Positions 1-7,745 of a stretch of DNA of 64,000 nt are shown here, one piece after another. Below the pieces are notes generated by a model. It was not told where the DNA came from. It made no database searches and saw only the letters and a program-made list of their open reading frames with translations. A program made the translations under genes and the position numbers. Within the stretch, counting starts at the first letter, position 1, and each line of letters starts with the position of its first letter. The DNA is from Mycobacterium sp. 1164966.3. GTDB lineage: Bacteria; Actinomycetota; Actinomycetes; Mycobacteriales; Mycobacteriaceae. The stretch covers positions 1 to 64,000 of the forward strand of contig NZ_LZSG01000034.1 in assembly GCF_001665395.1 (NCBI RefSeq). Reading direction: 5' to 3'.

Positions 1-921
1 CGGCTGGTGTTCGAGTTGGATAAGCGCGGGGTGAGACCGTTGCCGTCGGAGTCTGCGGCGTATCGGGCGTTGCTGCGCGCCGCCATGATCGATCCGGGGG
101 AGCGTGATCGGCGTTCGCGTAAGTGGAAACGCTGGGAACGCGGGGCGCCGATGGAGCTGTGGCAATTGGACGTCGTGGGCGGCTTTCCGCTTGCTGATGG
201 TGGCTGCGCTAAAGCCCTGACCGGAATCGATGACCATTTGCGGCTGTGTGTGGCGGCCAAGGTGATGGCCGCTGAACGGACCCGGGCGGTCTGTGATGGG
301 TTCCGCGCGGCCTTGGCGAAATACGGGGCGCCGCAGCAGGCGCTCACCGATAACGGCAAGGTCTTCACCGGCCGGTTTCATCACCCTCCGGTGGAGGTGC
401 TTTTCGATGCGATCTGTCGTGAGCACGGGATTGATCATCTGTTGACTCAGCCGCGCAGCCCGACGACCACGGGCAAGATCGAGCGATTCCACCGCAGCCT
501 GCGCGCTGAATTCCTCAGTGAGCAGCGACCTTTCACTAACCTCAAGACCGCTCAGCAAGCCGTCGATGAGTGGGTGGATTACTACAACAACCAGCGGCCA
601 CATCAAGCATTGGACATGGCCACCCCCGCCGAACGGTTCGGCTGCACTGTCGCGGCGCCGCGCCCGAAGACCGCAGCGCCGGGCGTGGATCGTGGCGGTC
701 AGGATTGGGTCAGCCGGCGAGTGACGACCAATGGCGTGGTCAGCGTGGCCTGGCAACAGGTCTGCGTCGGCGCTCACCATGCCGGCGCCCGCTGCGATGT
801 TCACGTCGATGGTGATCTGCTGCGGTTTTTCATCGGCGATGATCTGGTCAAGACCGTCGCGCGAACCAGCCGCGGCGAGGTAAGAAACAAACGGACCTTC
901 CGCACCCGCGAACAGGCCTAA
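1..921 (+). mobile_element. IS481-family transposase, 5' part outside the window
   Basis: This is a DDE-type transposase of the IS481 (integrase-core) family, which cuts and joins element ends. The reading frame is open to the first base of the window, so the N-terminal helix-turn-helix portion lies outside. The catalytic triad is visible: Asp in WQLDVVGG, Asp in LTDNGKVF, and Glu in TTTGKIERFHRSL. These are followed by the typical YYNNQRPHQALDMATPAERF block and a C-terminal beta-rich tail. The stop is at 919-921. The element borders two frameshifted genes, so it sits at a decaying edge of the conserved region. The family call is secure; whether the copy is complete cannot be judged here. Confidence 0.9.
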
Positions 922-935
922 CTACTAACCCAGAG

Positions 936-980
936 TGTCAAGGATCAACCGACACAGAAATGTCAACCATCAACCGACTC
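936..980 (+). repeat. Probable right end of the IS481-type element
   Basis: Just after the transposase stop there are two near-identical 20-bp direct repeats, TGTCAAGGATCAACCGACAC (936-955) and TGTCAACCATCAACCGACTC (961-980). They are spaced 25 bp apart, start to start. Subterminal transposase-binding repeats of this TGTCAA..ATCAACCGAC type are plausible for an IS481 right end. The left end and the target duplication are outside the window, so the exact border is inferred. Confidence 0.55.
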
Positions 981-1154
981 TGAACAGGGGCACGTCAGGG
1001 CATGTATTACCTCGGGGCACGGCCGGGGGCACTGCCGGGGGCACCACCGAGGGCGCTGCCGGGGGGAACATTATTGCCGTTGGCTCCGCGTCCATGGCGG
1101 AAAAGTTCGAGTCCGTCGCGCCATAACCGCAGAATCAACTTCGGCGTCGACGCG

Positions 1155-1840
1155 CTAATGCGCCTGTCGCCAACCGCTCAACACATCCTCGACGTGCTGG
1201 CGTACCCGTTCCCGAGCCTTGTCCCGGTCGAGACCAGACATCAGCAACTCGTCGTAGGCCGTGTCGACGTGCCGTACCGATGCCGCAACGGCGAGGTGAA
1301 CGGCCTCTGGGTCCAGGGTCCGTCCGGCCGCGCTGCGCCCGACCCGTCCGCTGCCGCGCATCGCCGCGTGCCGTGCGATCGCCTCGGCCCTGGCGGGCGG
1401 ACAACCGGGAAACAATTTGCTGATTGCGGCGGCGAACTCGGCCTGGAACCGCACGTCTGCCGATTCACGTCGCACCTTATCCCGCTCGCGGTGGCGTGCA
1501 CGGGCCTCGGCGTCGGAAAGGCACTGTTCTTCGGCACGCTCGATCGCGTCTGCTTCGGCCAGGATCCCTGGCGCTCGTAGCGCTTCCGCGTGCGACTCCA
1601 CTGCACCGCCACCGCCGACAGCTTGCTGTTTGCCTTCGATCGCCTGGTCAGTGCCGCGTCTCCGGACGGCAAGAAAACGAGGTGACCGAGGTCGGCGCAG
1701 TCCATACACAGCGGGCCGCGGTCTTCCATTTTCAGGAAGTTGCCGGTGCCCGCGCAGGACGCGCAAGTCCACTCCTTGAGCGGCATTATCACCAGGAGAT
1801 CCGATGGGTGACTGGCCAGCTTCGTCACCTTATCTGGCAT
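1155..1840 (-). pseudogene. DUF2293-type protein, disrupted by a frameshift
   Basis: Two overlapping minus-strand frames together spell one protein. The upstream frame (from 1840) encodes a zinc-ribbon-like segment CASCAGTGNFL...CMDC and continues through LPSGDAALTRRSKA to RTRKRYERQG. The sense then continues in a second frame as ILAEADAIERAEEQCLSDAE and ends HVEDVLSGWRQAH (stop 1155-1157), the C-terminal DUF2293 domain. The switch occurs in the CCC run at about 1565-1569 and is explained by loss of one G on the coding strand (CAGG-ATCCTG for CAGGGATCCTG). The usual longer N-terminus also seems absent upstream of 1840. Function is unknown. A sequencing error in a homopolymer is an alternative to true decay. 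Confidence 0.75.
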
Positions 1841-1904
1841 TCAGACTGTCCTTGCACGAGTGCGTTGCACCGCTGCTGGCCGCCATCCTGCACTATCGGT
1901 ATTC

Positions 1905-2859
1905 GTGACGTCACTGCTGTGGGACCAGCATGCCTGTCTGCCGCTAAAGCCCGATAGCGACGTCGAGCCCCTGACCCGCTACCTGCGCCGAGGTGGCGCA
2001 TTCGTATCGGTCAATGCGGGGTATTCGCCGCACAGCTTCGACGACACAATGGCGCGCTGCTGCGGCACTATCGCGCCGCCATCGATGGCCACCCGGATCT
2101 GGAGTTGGCGGCTCACGCCGACGACGTCGCAACGATCACGTCCGCCGGCCGCATCGCGGTGGTGTTCGACCTGGAAGACTCCCGTCCCCTTGACGACAAC
2201 CTCGACAACCTGGCCACGCTGGCCAACCTCGGCGTGCGCACCCTGCTGCCCACCTACAACCACGCCAACCGCGCAGGCAGCGGCTGCCTGGATACCGACG
2301 ACGGCGGTCTCACCAGGTGGGGGCGTTCGATCGTCACCGAAATGAACAAGGTCGGTATCATCCCCGACAGTTCGCACTGCAGCGCCCGCACCGGCCTCGA
2401 CATGTGCGAAACCTCAACCGGCCCAGTCGTATACAGCCACTCTTGCATGCGCGGGGTATGGGACCACCCGCGCAACATCACCGACGACCAGGCCCGGGCC
2501 TGCGCGGCTACCGGAGGTGTCGTCGGAATCACCGGCGTCGGGATCTTCCTCGGACCCAATACCCCCACGCTCGAAGCGATGACTCGGCACCTTGAATATG
2601 CCGTCGACCTGGTCGGCATCGACCACGTCGGGATTAGCTCGGACTTCTCTTTCGACTACGCCGACTTCGTCGAAGAACTCACGCGCAACCCTCAACTGTT
2701 CGACGCAGCTATACGCGGTGGGGACCAATCCAGTGGATGCCTCCGGAAACGCTGCTGACGCTAGGCGATCACCTCAACAGCCGCGGCTGGGCCGAAAGCG
2801 ATATCCGCCCGGTGCTCGGCGACAACTTTCACCGCGTCGCGCGACACACCTGGAGCTGA
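1905..2859 (+). pseudogene. Membrane dipeptidase (peptidase M19), two frameshifts
   Basis: Joined across three frames this reads as a renal-dipeptidase-like zinc amidohydrolase, which cleaves dipeptides. Frame 1 (from GTG 1905, or ATG 1860) gives SLLWDQHACLPL...GGAFVSVNAGYSPHSFDDTMA. After a shift near 2051-2057 (CG extra, or one base lost) frame 2 gives LLRHYRAAIDGHPDL, VVFDLEDSRPL, LLPTYNHANRAGSG, DSSHCSARTGLD, YSHSCMR and GIDHVGISSDFSFD. A second shift near 2703-2708 leads to SYTRWGPIQWMPPETLLTLGDHL and ends FHRVARHTWS (stop 2857-2859). The metal-binding residues are all still readable, so the decay is recent or artefactual. It diverges from the broken DUF2293 gene next door. Confidence 0.82.
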
Positions 2860-2872
2860 CGCGGCGCCGCTA

Positions 2873-2980
2873 CTCGATGGCGGCGACCCGCAGCGCCCGG
2901 CTGCGCCGCGCTCGCGATCGCCGCTGGCTCGATGGCGGCGACCCGCCGCGCCCGGCTGCGCCGCGCTCGCGATCGCCGCT
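2873..2980 (-). repeat. MIRU-like tandem repeat, two 55-bp units
   Basis: Two tandem units, 2873-2927 and 2928-2980, read CTCGATGGCGGCGACCCGC then CGCCCGGCTGCGCCGCGC then TCGCGATCGCCGCT. On the minus strand the array begins with TAG-CGGCGATCGCGAGCGC, the TAG being the stop codon of the secreted-protein gene. The unit resembles the three 54-bp units at 53069-53222, which also start at a TAG stop codon. Size, placement at gene ends and core sequence suggest the mycobacterial interspersed repetitive unit (MIRU) type of element; that name is an inference. Confidence 0.7.
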
Positions 2981-3377
2981 ACAACCCGGGCAGGCACAGC
3001 GGGAAGATGCAGGGCGACGTAGGAGGCGTCTGCTCTTTCCGGAGAATGTCCGCCAGCCTGACGACCGCCACTCCCAGCATTGCTTCCACCTCCGGTTGTT
3101 GCTCGGGAGGCAGGTTGCGGGTGTCCCTGTCCACCACGGTGACCTGTTGCTGCAGCCCCGCTATTCGCTGATTTCGCTCAGCTGGGGAAAGACTGTCCCA
3201 TTGGTCATCCAGTTCGGAGATCTGCCGCAGCAGCTCTTGAACCTCCGACTTGGGGTCGTTCTGCAGCTTGGGAACGGGGCTCAGCGCCGGCAGCGCGGTC
3301 AACTCGGCCTGGGCCGGACTCGTCGTGATCAGCGTGCCAGCCACCAGACAAGCCATCACTATCACCGTGAACTTCAT
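2979..3377 (-). CDS. Small secreted protein of unknown function
   Basis: This is a 132-residue protein with a clear Sec signal peptide: MKFTVIVMACL core, then ending at an AQA site near residue 24. The mature part is acidic, helical and Leu/Gln/Glu-rich (EVQELLRQISELDDQWDSL, AERNQRIAGLQQQVTVVD), suggesting a short coiled coil. It ends CIFPLCLPGL with two Cys. I chose the ATG at 3377 because GAAGGGGA lies 8 nt upstream and the signal peptide begins there; an in-frame start at 3410 would only add a charged stretch. Its TAG stop is the first codon of the MIRU-like array. I do not recognise the family. Confidence 0.75.
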   Translation of the reverse strand: MKFTVIVMACLVAGTLITTSPAQAELTALPALSPVPKLQNDPKSEVQELLRQISELDDQWDSLSPAERNQRIAGLQQQVTVVDRDTRNLPPEQQPEVEAMLGVAVVRLADILRKEQTPPTSPCIFPLCLPGL

Positions 3378-4067
3378 GACGGTCCCCTTCTGCGCAACGC
3401 GGACAAGCACTTAGGCTGCCGCGCAACCCTTGTAAGTCCGTGGCGAAATCCTTGCGGAATTCTTGCGGAATCGTCAGGCCCCGGCCGATCCGTGGCACGG
3501 ACCGCCGGGTAGACGCAGCCGGTGCATCGGGCCTGACCACTCATGTACCGTCAGTTACTCCTGCGGCGAGCTGAGCTGCTATAACCAGCGAGGGGCCATA
3601 ACCGGGACTTTTGTACCAATACAGTGAAAGTCGTTGCGCCGCGGGCGATCAGCGTGTCGGCGGTTCACGTCCGGGCGTTTGCGTGCGGGTGCGTCGCCGT
3701 CCGCGAAGGCCGAAGCTGTTACTGATACGCGTGTGCAACACGGCCTCATGGCGGTGTCGAGCCGGTAAAGCCTTACCAACGTAGGGGTTTCACCGCCACC
3801 CGACCGCCCGTTGGTGCCCGACGGTACGCGTCGCAGCGGTCCTTCGCATTCCGCTCGATTTTTTCTGGGATGGGCCACCGGACCTGCCGTACATGTTTGT
3901 CAACGGCTACAGGTGGTAATGCACCCTGGGAGGCTGACGCGTTAGCCGGCTGATGCGTCCCTCTAGGTCCCGTCGGTTCAGCCCGAGAGCCGACGGGGCC
4001 GCCACTACTTGTTCCGCGTGATCCGATCTTCCGACGGACGACCTGATCTGTTGTACCGTTGCCGAAT
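3378..4067. other. Gene-free stretch with a strong hairpin before the thiolase gene
   Basis: I see no convincing gene in these 690 bases; the open frames on either strand have no recognisable product. The only clear structure is a hairpin at 3966-4000. Its 11-bp arms, GGTCCCGTCGG and CCGACGGGGCC, flank a 13-nt loop and end 67 nt before the thiolase ATG. It could be part of a structured leader or a terminator. There is no T-run, and I match it to no known riboswitch. Promoters for the divergent secreted-protein and thiolase genes must lie here but are not obvious. Confidence 0.5.
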
Positions 4068-5303
4068 ATGGACGGCTCGACGGGCTCTGCACCTGTGTGG
4101 ATTCTCGCTGGCTACCAAAGCGACTTTGCCCGCAACCTCACCAAAGAGAATCGCGACTTCGCGGCTCTGACCGCAGAGGTGGTGGAACGCACGCTGAACT
4201 CCGCTCGAGTGGAAGCCGCGGATATCGGGGTGGTCCACATCGGCAACGCGTTCGGCGAGATGTTTGCCGGTCAGGGTCATCTAGGGGCGATGCCGGCCAC
4301 GGTGTGCGCCGAGCTGTGGGACACCCCGGCCGCGCGGCACGAAGCCGCGTGCGCATCGGGCAGCATCGCGGTGCTGGCCGCGATGGCGGACTTGCGGTCG
4401 GGTGCTTATAACAGCGCGCTGGTCGTGGGCCTCGAATTGGAGAAGACGGTACCCGGCGACACCGCAGCCCAGTATCTAGGTGCCGCCGCGTGGACCGGGC
4501 ACGAGGGAACTAATGCGCGCTACTTGTGGCCTTCGATGTTCGCCGAGGTCGCCGACGAGTACGACCGGCGCTACGGCGTCGACGAGACACACCTGCGGGC
4601 CATCGCGCAGCTCAACTTCGCCAACGCACGCCGCAATCCCAACGCGCAGACCCGCGGGTGGACGGTCCCCGACCCGATCACCGACGACGACGCGACCAAC
4701 CCGATCACCGAAGGCCGGCTGCGCCGGTACGACTGCAGCCAAATGACCGACGGCGGAGCCGGGCTGGTTCTGGTCAACGACTCCTACCTGCGCGACCATC
4801 CCGATGTGCGCCCGATCGGCCGGATCGATGGCTGGGGGCATCGCACCGTCGGGCTGGGTCTGCGCCAGAAGCTGGACCGTAACGTCGACGATCCTTACGT
4901 GACGCCGCACGTGCGGGTGGCGGTGCTCGACGCCCTGCGCCGCGCGCAGGTGAACCTCGATGACGTCGACGGGTTCGAGGTGCATGACTGCTTCACCCCG
5001 AGCGAGTACCTGGCCATCGACCACATCGGGCTGACCGGCCCGGGCGAATCGTGGAAGGCGATCGAAAACGGCGAGATCGAGATCGGCGGCAGGCTGCCGA
5101 TCAATCCCAGCGGCGGGCTGATCGGCGGCGGGCATCCGGTCGGAGCGTCGGGTGTGCGGATGCTGCTCGATGCGGCGAAACAAGTCAGCGGAACGGCCGG
5201 TGACTACCAGGTCGAGGGCGCAAGAAGGTTCGGCACCTTGAATTTCGGTGGCAGCACGGCGACCACGGTGAGTTTCGTTGTTTCAAGTGCAAGAGGCGAG
5301 TGA
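4068..5303 (+). CDS. SCP-x/lipid-transfer-type thiolase (Rv0914c-like)
   Basis: This is a 411-residue thiolase-superfamily enzyme, corresponding to Rv0914c as I recall. Such enzymes cleave or form C-C bonds in acyl-CoAs. The nucleophile Cys sits in HEAACASGSIAVLAAM, and NPSGGLIGGGHPVGASGVR carries the His motif. The second catalytic Cys of classical thiolases is absent (NFGGSTATTVSF at that place), which is typical of the SCP-x/Ltp branch. ATG 4068 is preferred; TTG 4059 is also in frame. The stop is one base before the carotenoid oxygenase ATG, so the two are co-transcribed. The physiological substrate is unknown. Confidence 0.85.
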   Translation: MDGSTGSAPVWILAGYQSDFARNLTKENRDFAALTAEVVERTLNSARVEAADIGVVHIGNAFGEMFAGQGHLGAMPATVCAELWDTPAARHEAACASGSIAVLAAMADLRSGAYNSALVVGLELEKTVPGDTAAQYLGAAAWTGHEGTNARYLWPSMFAEVADEYDRRYGVDETHLRAIAQLNFANARRNPNAQTRGWTVPDPITDDDATNPITEGRLRRYDCSQMTDGGAGLVLVNDSYLRDHPDVRPIGRIDGWGHRTVGLGLRQKLDRNVDDPYVTPHVRVAVLDALRRAQVNLDDVDGFEVHDCFTPSEYLAIDHIGLTGPGESWKAIENGEIEIGGRLPINPSGGLIGGGHPVGASGVRMLLDAAKQVSGTAGDYQVEGARRFGTLNFGGSTATTVSFVVSSARGE

Positions 5304-5304
5304 C

Positions 5305-6819
5305 ATGGACGTTGAGCTGGTCGGCAAGTATCTGTCGACGCTGCCCGAGGACGACGACCACCCCTATCGCACCGGTCCGTGGCGGCCCCAGTCCAACGAG
5401 TGGGACGCCGACGACCTGACCGCCGTCGAAGGAGCACTCCCCCACGACCTGGACGGCATCTACCTGCGCAACACCGAGAACCCGTTGCATCCGTCGTTTC
5501 AGACTTACCACCCGTTCGACGGCGACGGCATGCTGCACGTCGTAGGCTTCCGCGACGGAAAAGCCTTCTACCGCAACCGTTTCATCCAAACCGAAGGTTT
5601 CCTGGCGGAAAACGAGGCGGGTGAGGCGCTGTGGCCCGGACTGGCCGAGCCGGTCCAACTTGCGAAACGCGAAAAGGGTTGGGGCGCACGCACGCTGATG
5701 AAAGACGCGTCGAGCACCGACGTCATCGTGCATCGCGGTATCGCCCTGACCAGTTTCTACCAGTGTGGCGACCTGTACCGGATCGACCCGTACTCGGCCG
5801 CCACGCTGGGCAAGGAGAGCTGGAACGGCAGCTTCCCGGCCGACTGGGGCGTCTCGGCGCATCCGAAGGTGGACAACAAGACCGGCGAACTGTTGTTCTT
5901 CAACTACAGCAAGCAGCCCCCGTACATGCGCTACGGCGTGGTGGACGCGAACGGCGAACTGGTGAACTACGTCGACGTGCCACTGCCCGGGCCACGACTT
6001 CCGCACGATATGGCGTTCACCGAAAACTACGCGATTCTCAATGATTTCCCGCTGTTCTGGGATCCGAGACTGCTCGAGCACGATGTGCACCTGCCCCGCT
6101 TCTATCCCGACATTCCGTCGCGCTTCGCGGTGTTGCCACGTCACGGTGGAACGGACGACATCCGATGGTTCGAGGCGGACCCGACGTTCGTGCTGCACTT
6201 CGTCAACGCCTATGAGGACGGCGACGAGATCGTCCTCGATGGCTTCTTCGAGGGCGATCCTCAACCGCTTGACACTGGTGGATCCAAGTGGGACAAGGTC
6301 TTTCGCTTCCTGGCACTGGACCGCTTGCAGACCCGATTGCACCGATGGCGGCTCAACCTGGTAACCGGCGCGGTGAAGGAGGAGCAACTGTCGGAGTCCA
6401 TCACCGAATTCGGGACCATGAACCCCGACTACGCGACCCTCAATTACCGCTACGCTTACGCCGCGACCGGTAAGCCGGGTTGGTTTCTCTTCGACGGGTT
6501 GATGAAACATGACCTGGTCACGGGAAACCAGGAGCGCTTCCGGTTTGGCGACGGCGTATACGGCAGTGAGACGCAAATGGCCCCGCGGCGGGGAGGCCGC
6601 GGGGAGGACGACGGCTACCTGATCACCCTAACCACCGACATGGACGCAGACGCGTCGTACTGCCTGGTCTTCGATGCCGACCGGGTCGGTGACGGGCCGG
6701 TGTGCAAACTTCAACTGCCGGAACGTATTTCCAGCGGGACACACTCGGCGTGGGTCGCCGGGTCGGAGTTGCGCCGGTGGAGTACGGCGGAGTCGGCGGC
6801 TGGGGCGGTCGGGCTATGA
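5305..6819 (+). CDS. Carotenoid oxygenase / retinal-pigment-type dioxygenase (Rv0913c-like)
   Basis: This 504-residue protein is of the carotenoid-cleavage oxygenase family, iron(II) enzymes that cut polyene or stilbene double bonds with O2. The four iron-ligand histidines can be placed: WGVSAHPKVD, RLPHDMAFTEN, FVLHFVNAYEDG and the C-terminal SGTHSAW. Second-shell signatures such as LRNTENP and HPFDGDGMLHVV near the N-terminus are also typical. ATG 5305 follows the thiolase stop by one base, with AAGAGGCGAG upstream. The stop overlaps the next ATG (ATGA). Operon mates (thiolase, VOC protein) suggest oxidative breakdown of a lipid or terpenoid, which is inference. Confidence 0.9.
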   Translation: MDVELVGKYLSTLPEDDDHPYRTGPWRPQSNEWDADDLTAVEGALPHDLDGIYLRNTENPLHPSFQTYHPFDGDGMLHVVGFRDGKAFYRNRFIQTEGFLAENEAGEALWPGLAEPVQLAKREKGWGARTLMKDASSTDVIVHRGIALTSFYQCGDLYRIDPYSAATLGKESWNGSFPADWGVSAHPKVDNKTGELLFFNYSKQPPYMRYGVVDANGELVNYVDVPLPGPRLPHDMAFTENYAILNDFPLFWDPRLLEHDVHLPRFYPDIPSRFAVLPRHGGTDDIRWFEADPTFVLHFVNAYEDGDEIVLDGFFEGDPQPLDTGGSKWDKVFRFLALDRLQTRLHRWRLNLVTGAVKEEQLSESITEFGTMNPDYATLNYRYAYAATGKPGWFLFDGLMKHDLVTGNQERFRFGDGVYGSETQMAPRRGGRGEDDGYLITLTTDMDADASYCLVFDADRVGDGPVCKLQLPERISSGTHSAWVAGSELRRWSTAESAAGAVGL

Positions 6820-7298
6820 ATACCCACCCGCCCCGTCGGAGAACGCACTGGCCCAGGGAGCTGGCGTCGATCGGGGGCATTCGCTTTGCTCGCCGCTCGC
6901 AGAACTTCGGCGAAACCGTTCGGTTCTACCGCGACTTGGTGGGGCTACCCCTCTTCGAGACTTTTGAGGCCAGCTACGGCAGCAACGGCGCAATCTTCGG
7001 CCTGCCCAGCTTCAACCTGACGATGGAGATCGTGGAGGCGGCCGACGCGGTCGCGGTCGACCACCATGAGCAGCTGTGCCTGTACTTCCCTGATCGAGAG
7101 GCGCAACAGGCGGCGATAGCCCGCCTGCAGCGGGCGGGCGCGGAGCCGGTGGAGCAGCATCCGTACTGGGAAGCGACTGGAGCAGTGACCTATCGGGATC
7201 CCGATGGCCGCGAGGTTGTGTTCGCGCCCTTCGTATTCGGAGTCAACGAGCCTGATAGCAGTGCCGTCTCAGGTAAGCACGAGTTTCCGTCAGGCTGA
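6816..7298 (+). CDS. VOC-family (glyoxalase/dioxygenase fold) protein
   Basis: This is a 160-residue single vicinal-oxygen-chelate protein. The betaalphabetabetabeta pattern is visible as IGGIRFARRSQNFGETVRFYRDLVGLPLFET in the first half and YWEATGAVTYRDPDGREVVFAPF in the second. Metal ligands are not fully conserved in position, so the reaction is unknown. The ATG at 6816 overlaps the preceding stop (ATGA), making it the third gene of the thiolase-oxygenase operon. It converges on the membrane-protein gene, with only 5 bases between stops. A cofactor-free binding role is possible. Confidence 0.8.
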   Translation: MNTHPPRRRTHWPRELASIGGIRFARRSQNFGETVRFYRDLVGLPLFETFEASYGSNGAIFGLPSFNLTMEIVEAADAVAVDHHEQLCLYFPDREAQQAAIARLQRAGAEPVEQHPYWEATGAVTYRDPDGREVVFAPFVFGVNEPDSSAVSGKHEFPSG

Positions 7299-7303
7299 GC
7301 GTC

Positions 7304-7735
7304 CTACCGTGTAATGCGACGGGAAGCCACTCCCGCGATCACCGACCACACCGAACACCCCACCGCGAAGACGGCGCCGGCCCCACCGATATACAGCCCG
7401 TATTGGGCCGAGACGGTCGGGCTGATGTTGAGTTTGTAGTACCACACTATGAGTGCGGCGATGAGCAGCGAAATGACCAGTGCCGCAACAGAAGCGATAA
7501 TCATAGACAGACCGCGGCCGACCATCGCGCCGGCCACCAGCAACGTCGACGCCAGCAACACGATGAGCTGGCCCGCACCGAACCCCGGCGGCAGAACTAT
7601 CCGATGGGCCCCCCCGATGGCGTTGGCCCACCCCCCGCCGTTCTCCGAGGTCGTCAGCCAGGGCAGCCAGGCGCTCACCGAAACAACCAAGGCGAAGAAC
7701 GCCACCAGCCACCCGGGGTGCAGGCGGCGAGTCAT
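7304..7735 (-). CDS. Four-helix membrane protein (Rv0912-like)
   Basis: This is a 143-residue integral membrane protein. Hydrophobic segments are visible at about residues 8-27, 52-72, 77-100 and 113-133, the N-terminus is MTRRLHPGW, and a loop SENGGGWANAIGG lies between the first two helices. It corresponds to Rv0912 by position and size as I recall. It starts 10 bases after the stop of the cyclase/AAA gene on the same strand, so the two may be co-transcribed. No enzymatic motif is seen. Function is unknown. Confidence 0.8.
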   Translation of the reverse strand: MTRRLHPGWLVAFFALVVSVSAWLPWLTTSENGGGWANAIGGAHRIVLPPGFGAGQLIVLLASTLLVAGAMVGRGLSMIIASVAALVISLLIAALIVWYYKLNISPTVSAQYGLYIGGAGAVFAVGCSVWSVIAGVASRRITR

Positions 7736-7745
7736 GATTGCGAGA

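Noticed and set aside
935..1126. Gly/Ala-rich frame GTAGGTAGGTTEGAAGG suggestive of PE_PGRS
   Set aside because: Only 63 residues, no PE domain, and the glycine comes from a short GC repeat after the IS end.
3900..4058. M-box or cobalamin riboswitch before the thiolase gene
   Set aside because: Only one hairpin is convincing; none of the conserved core blocks of these riboswitches could be found.
4476..5183. 235-residue minus-strand frame opposite the thiolase
   Set aside because: No motif, and it lies fully within a gene with clear catalytic residues.
5185..6576. 463-residue minus-strand open frame opposite the carotenoid oxygenase
   Set aside because: No domain is recognisable and its codon pattern mirrors the plus-strand gene; the oxygenase has intact motifs along the whole span.
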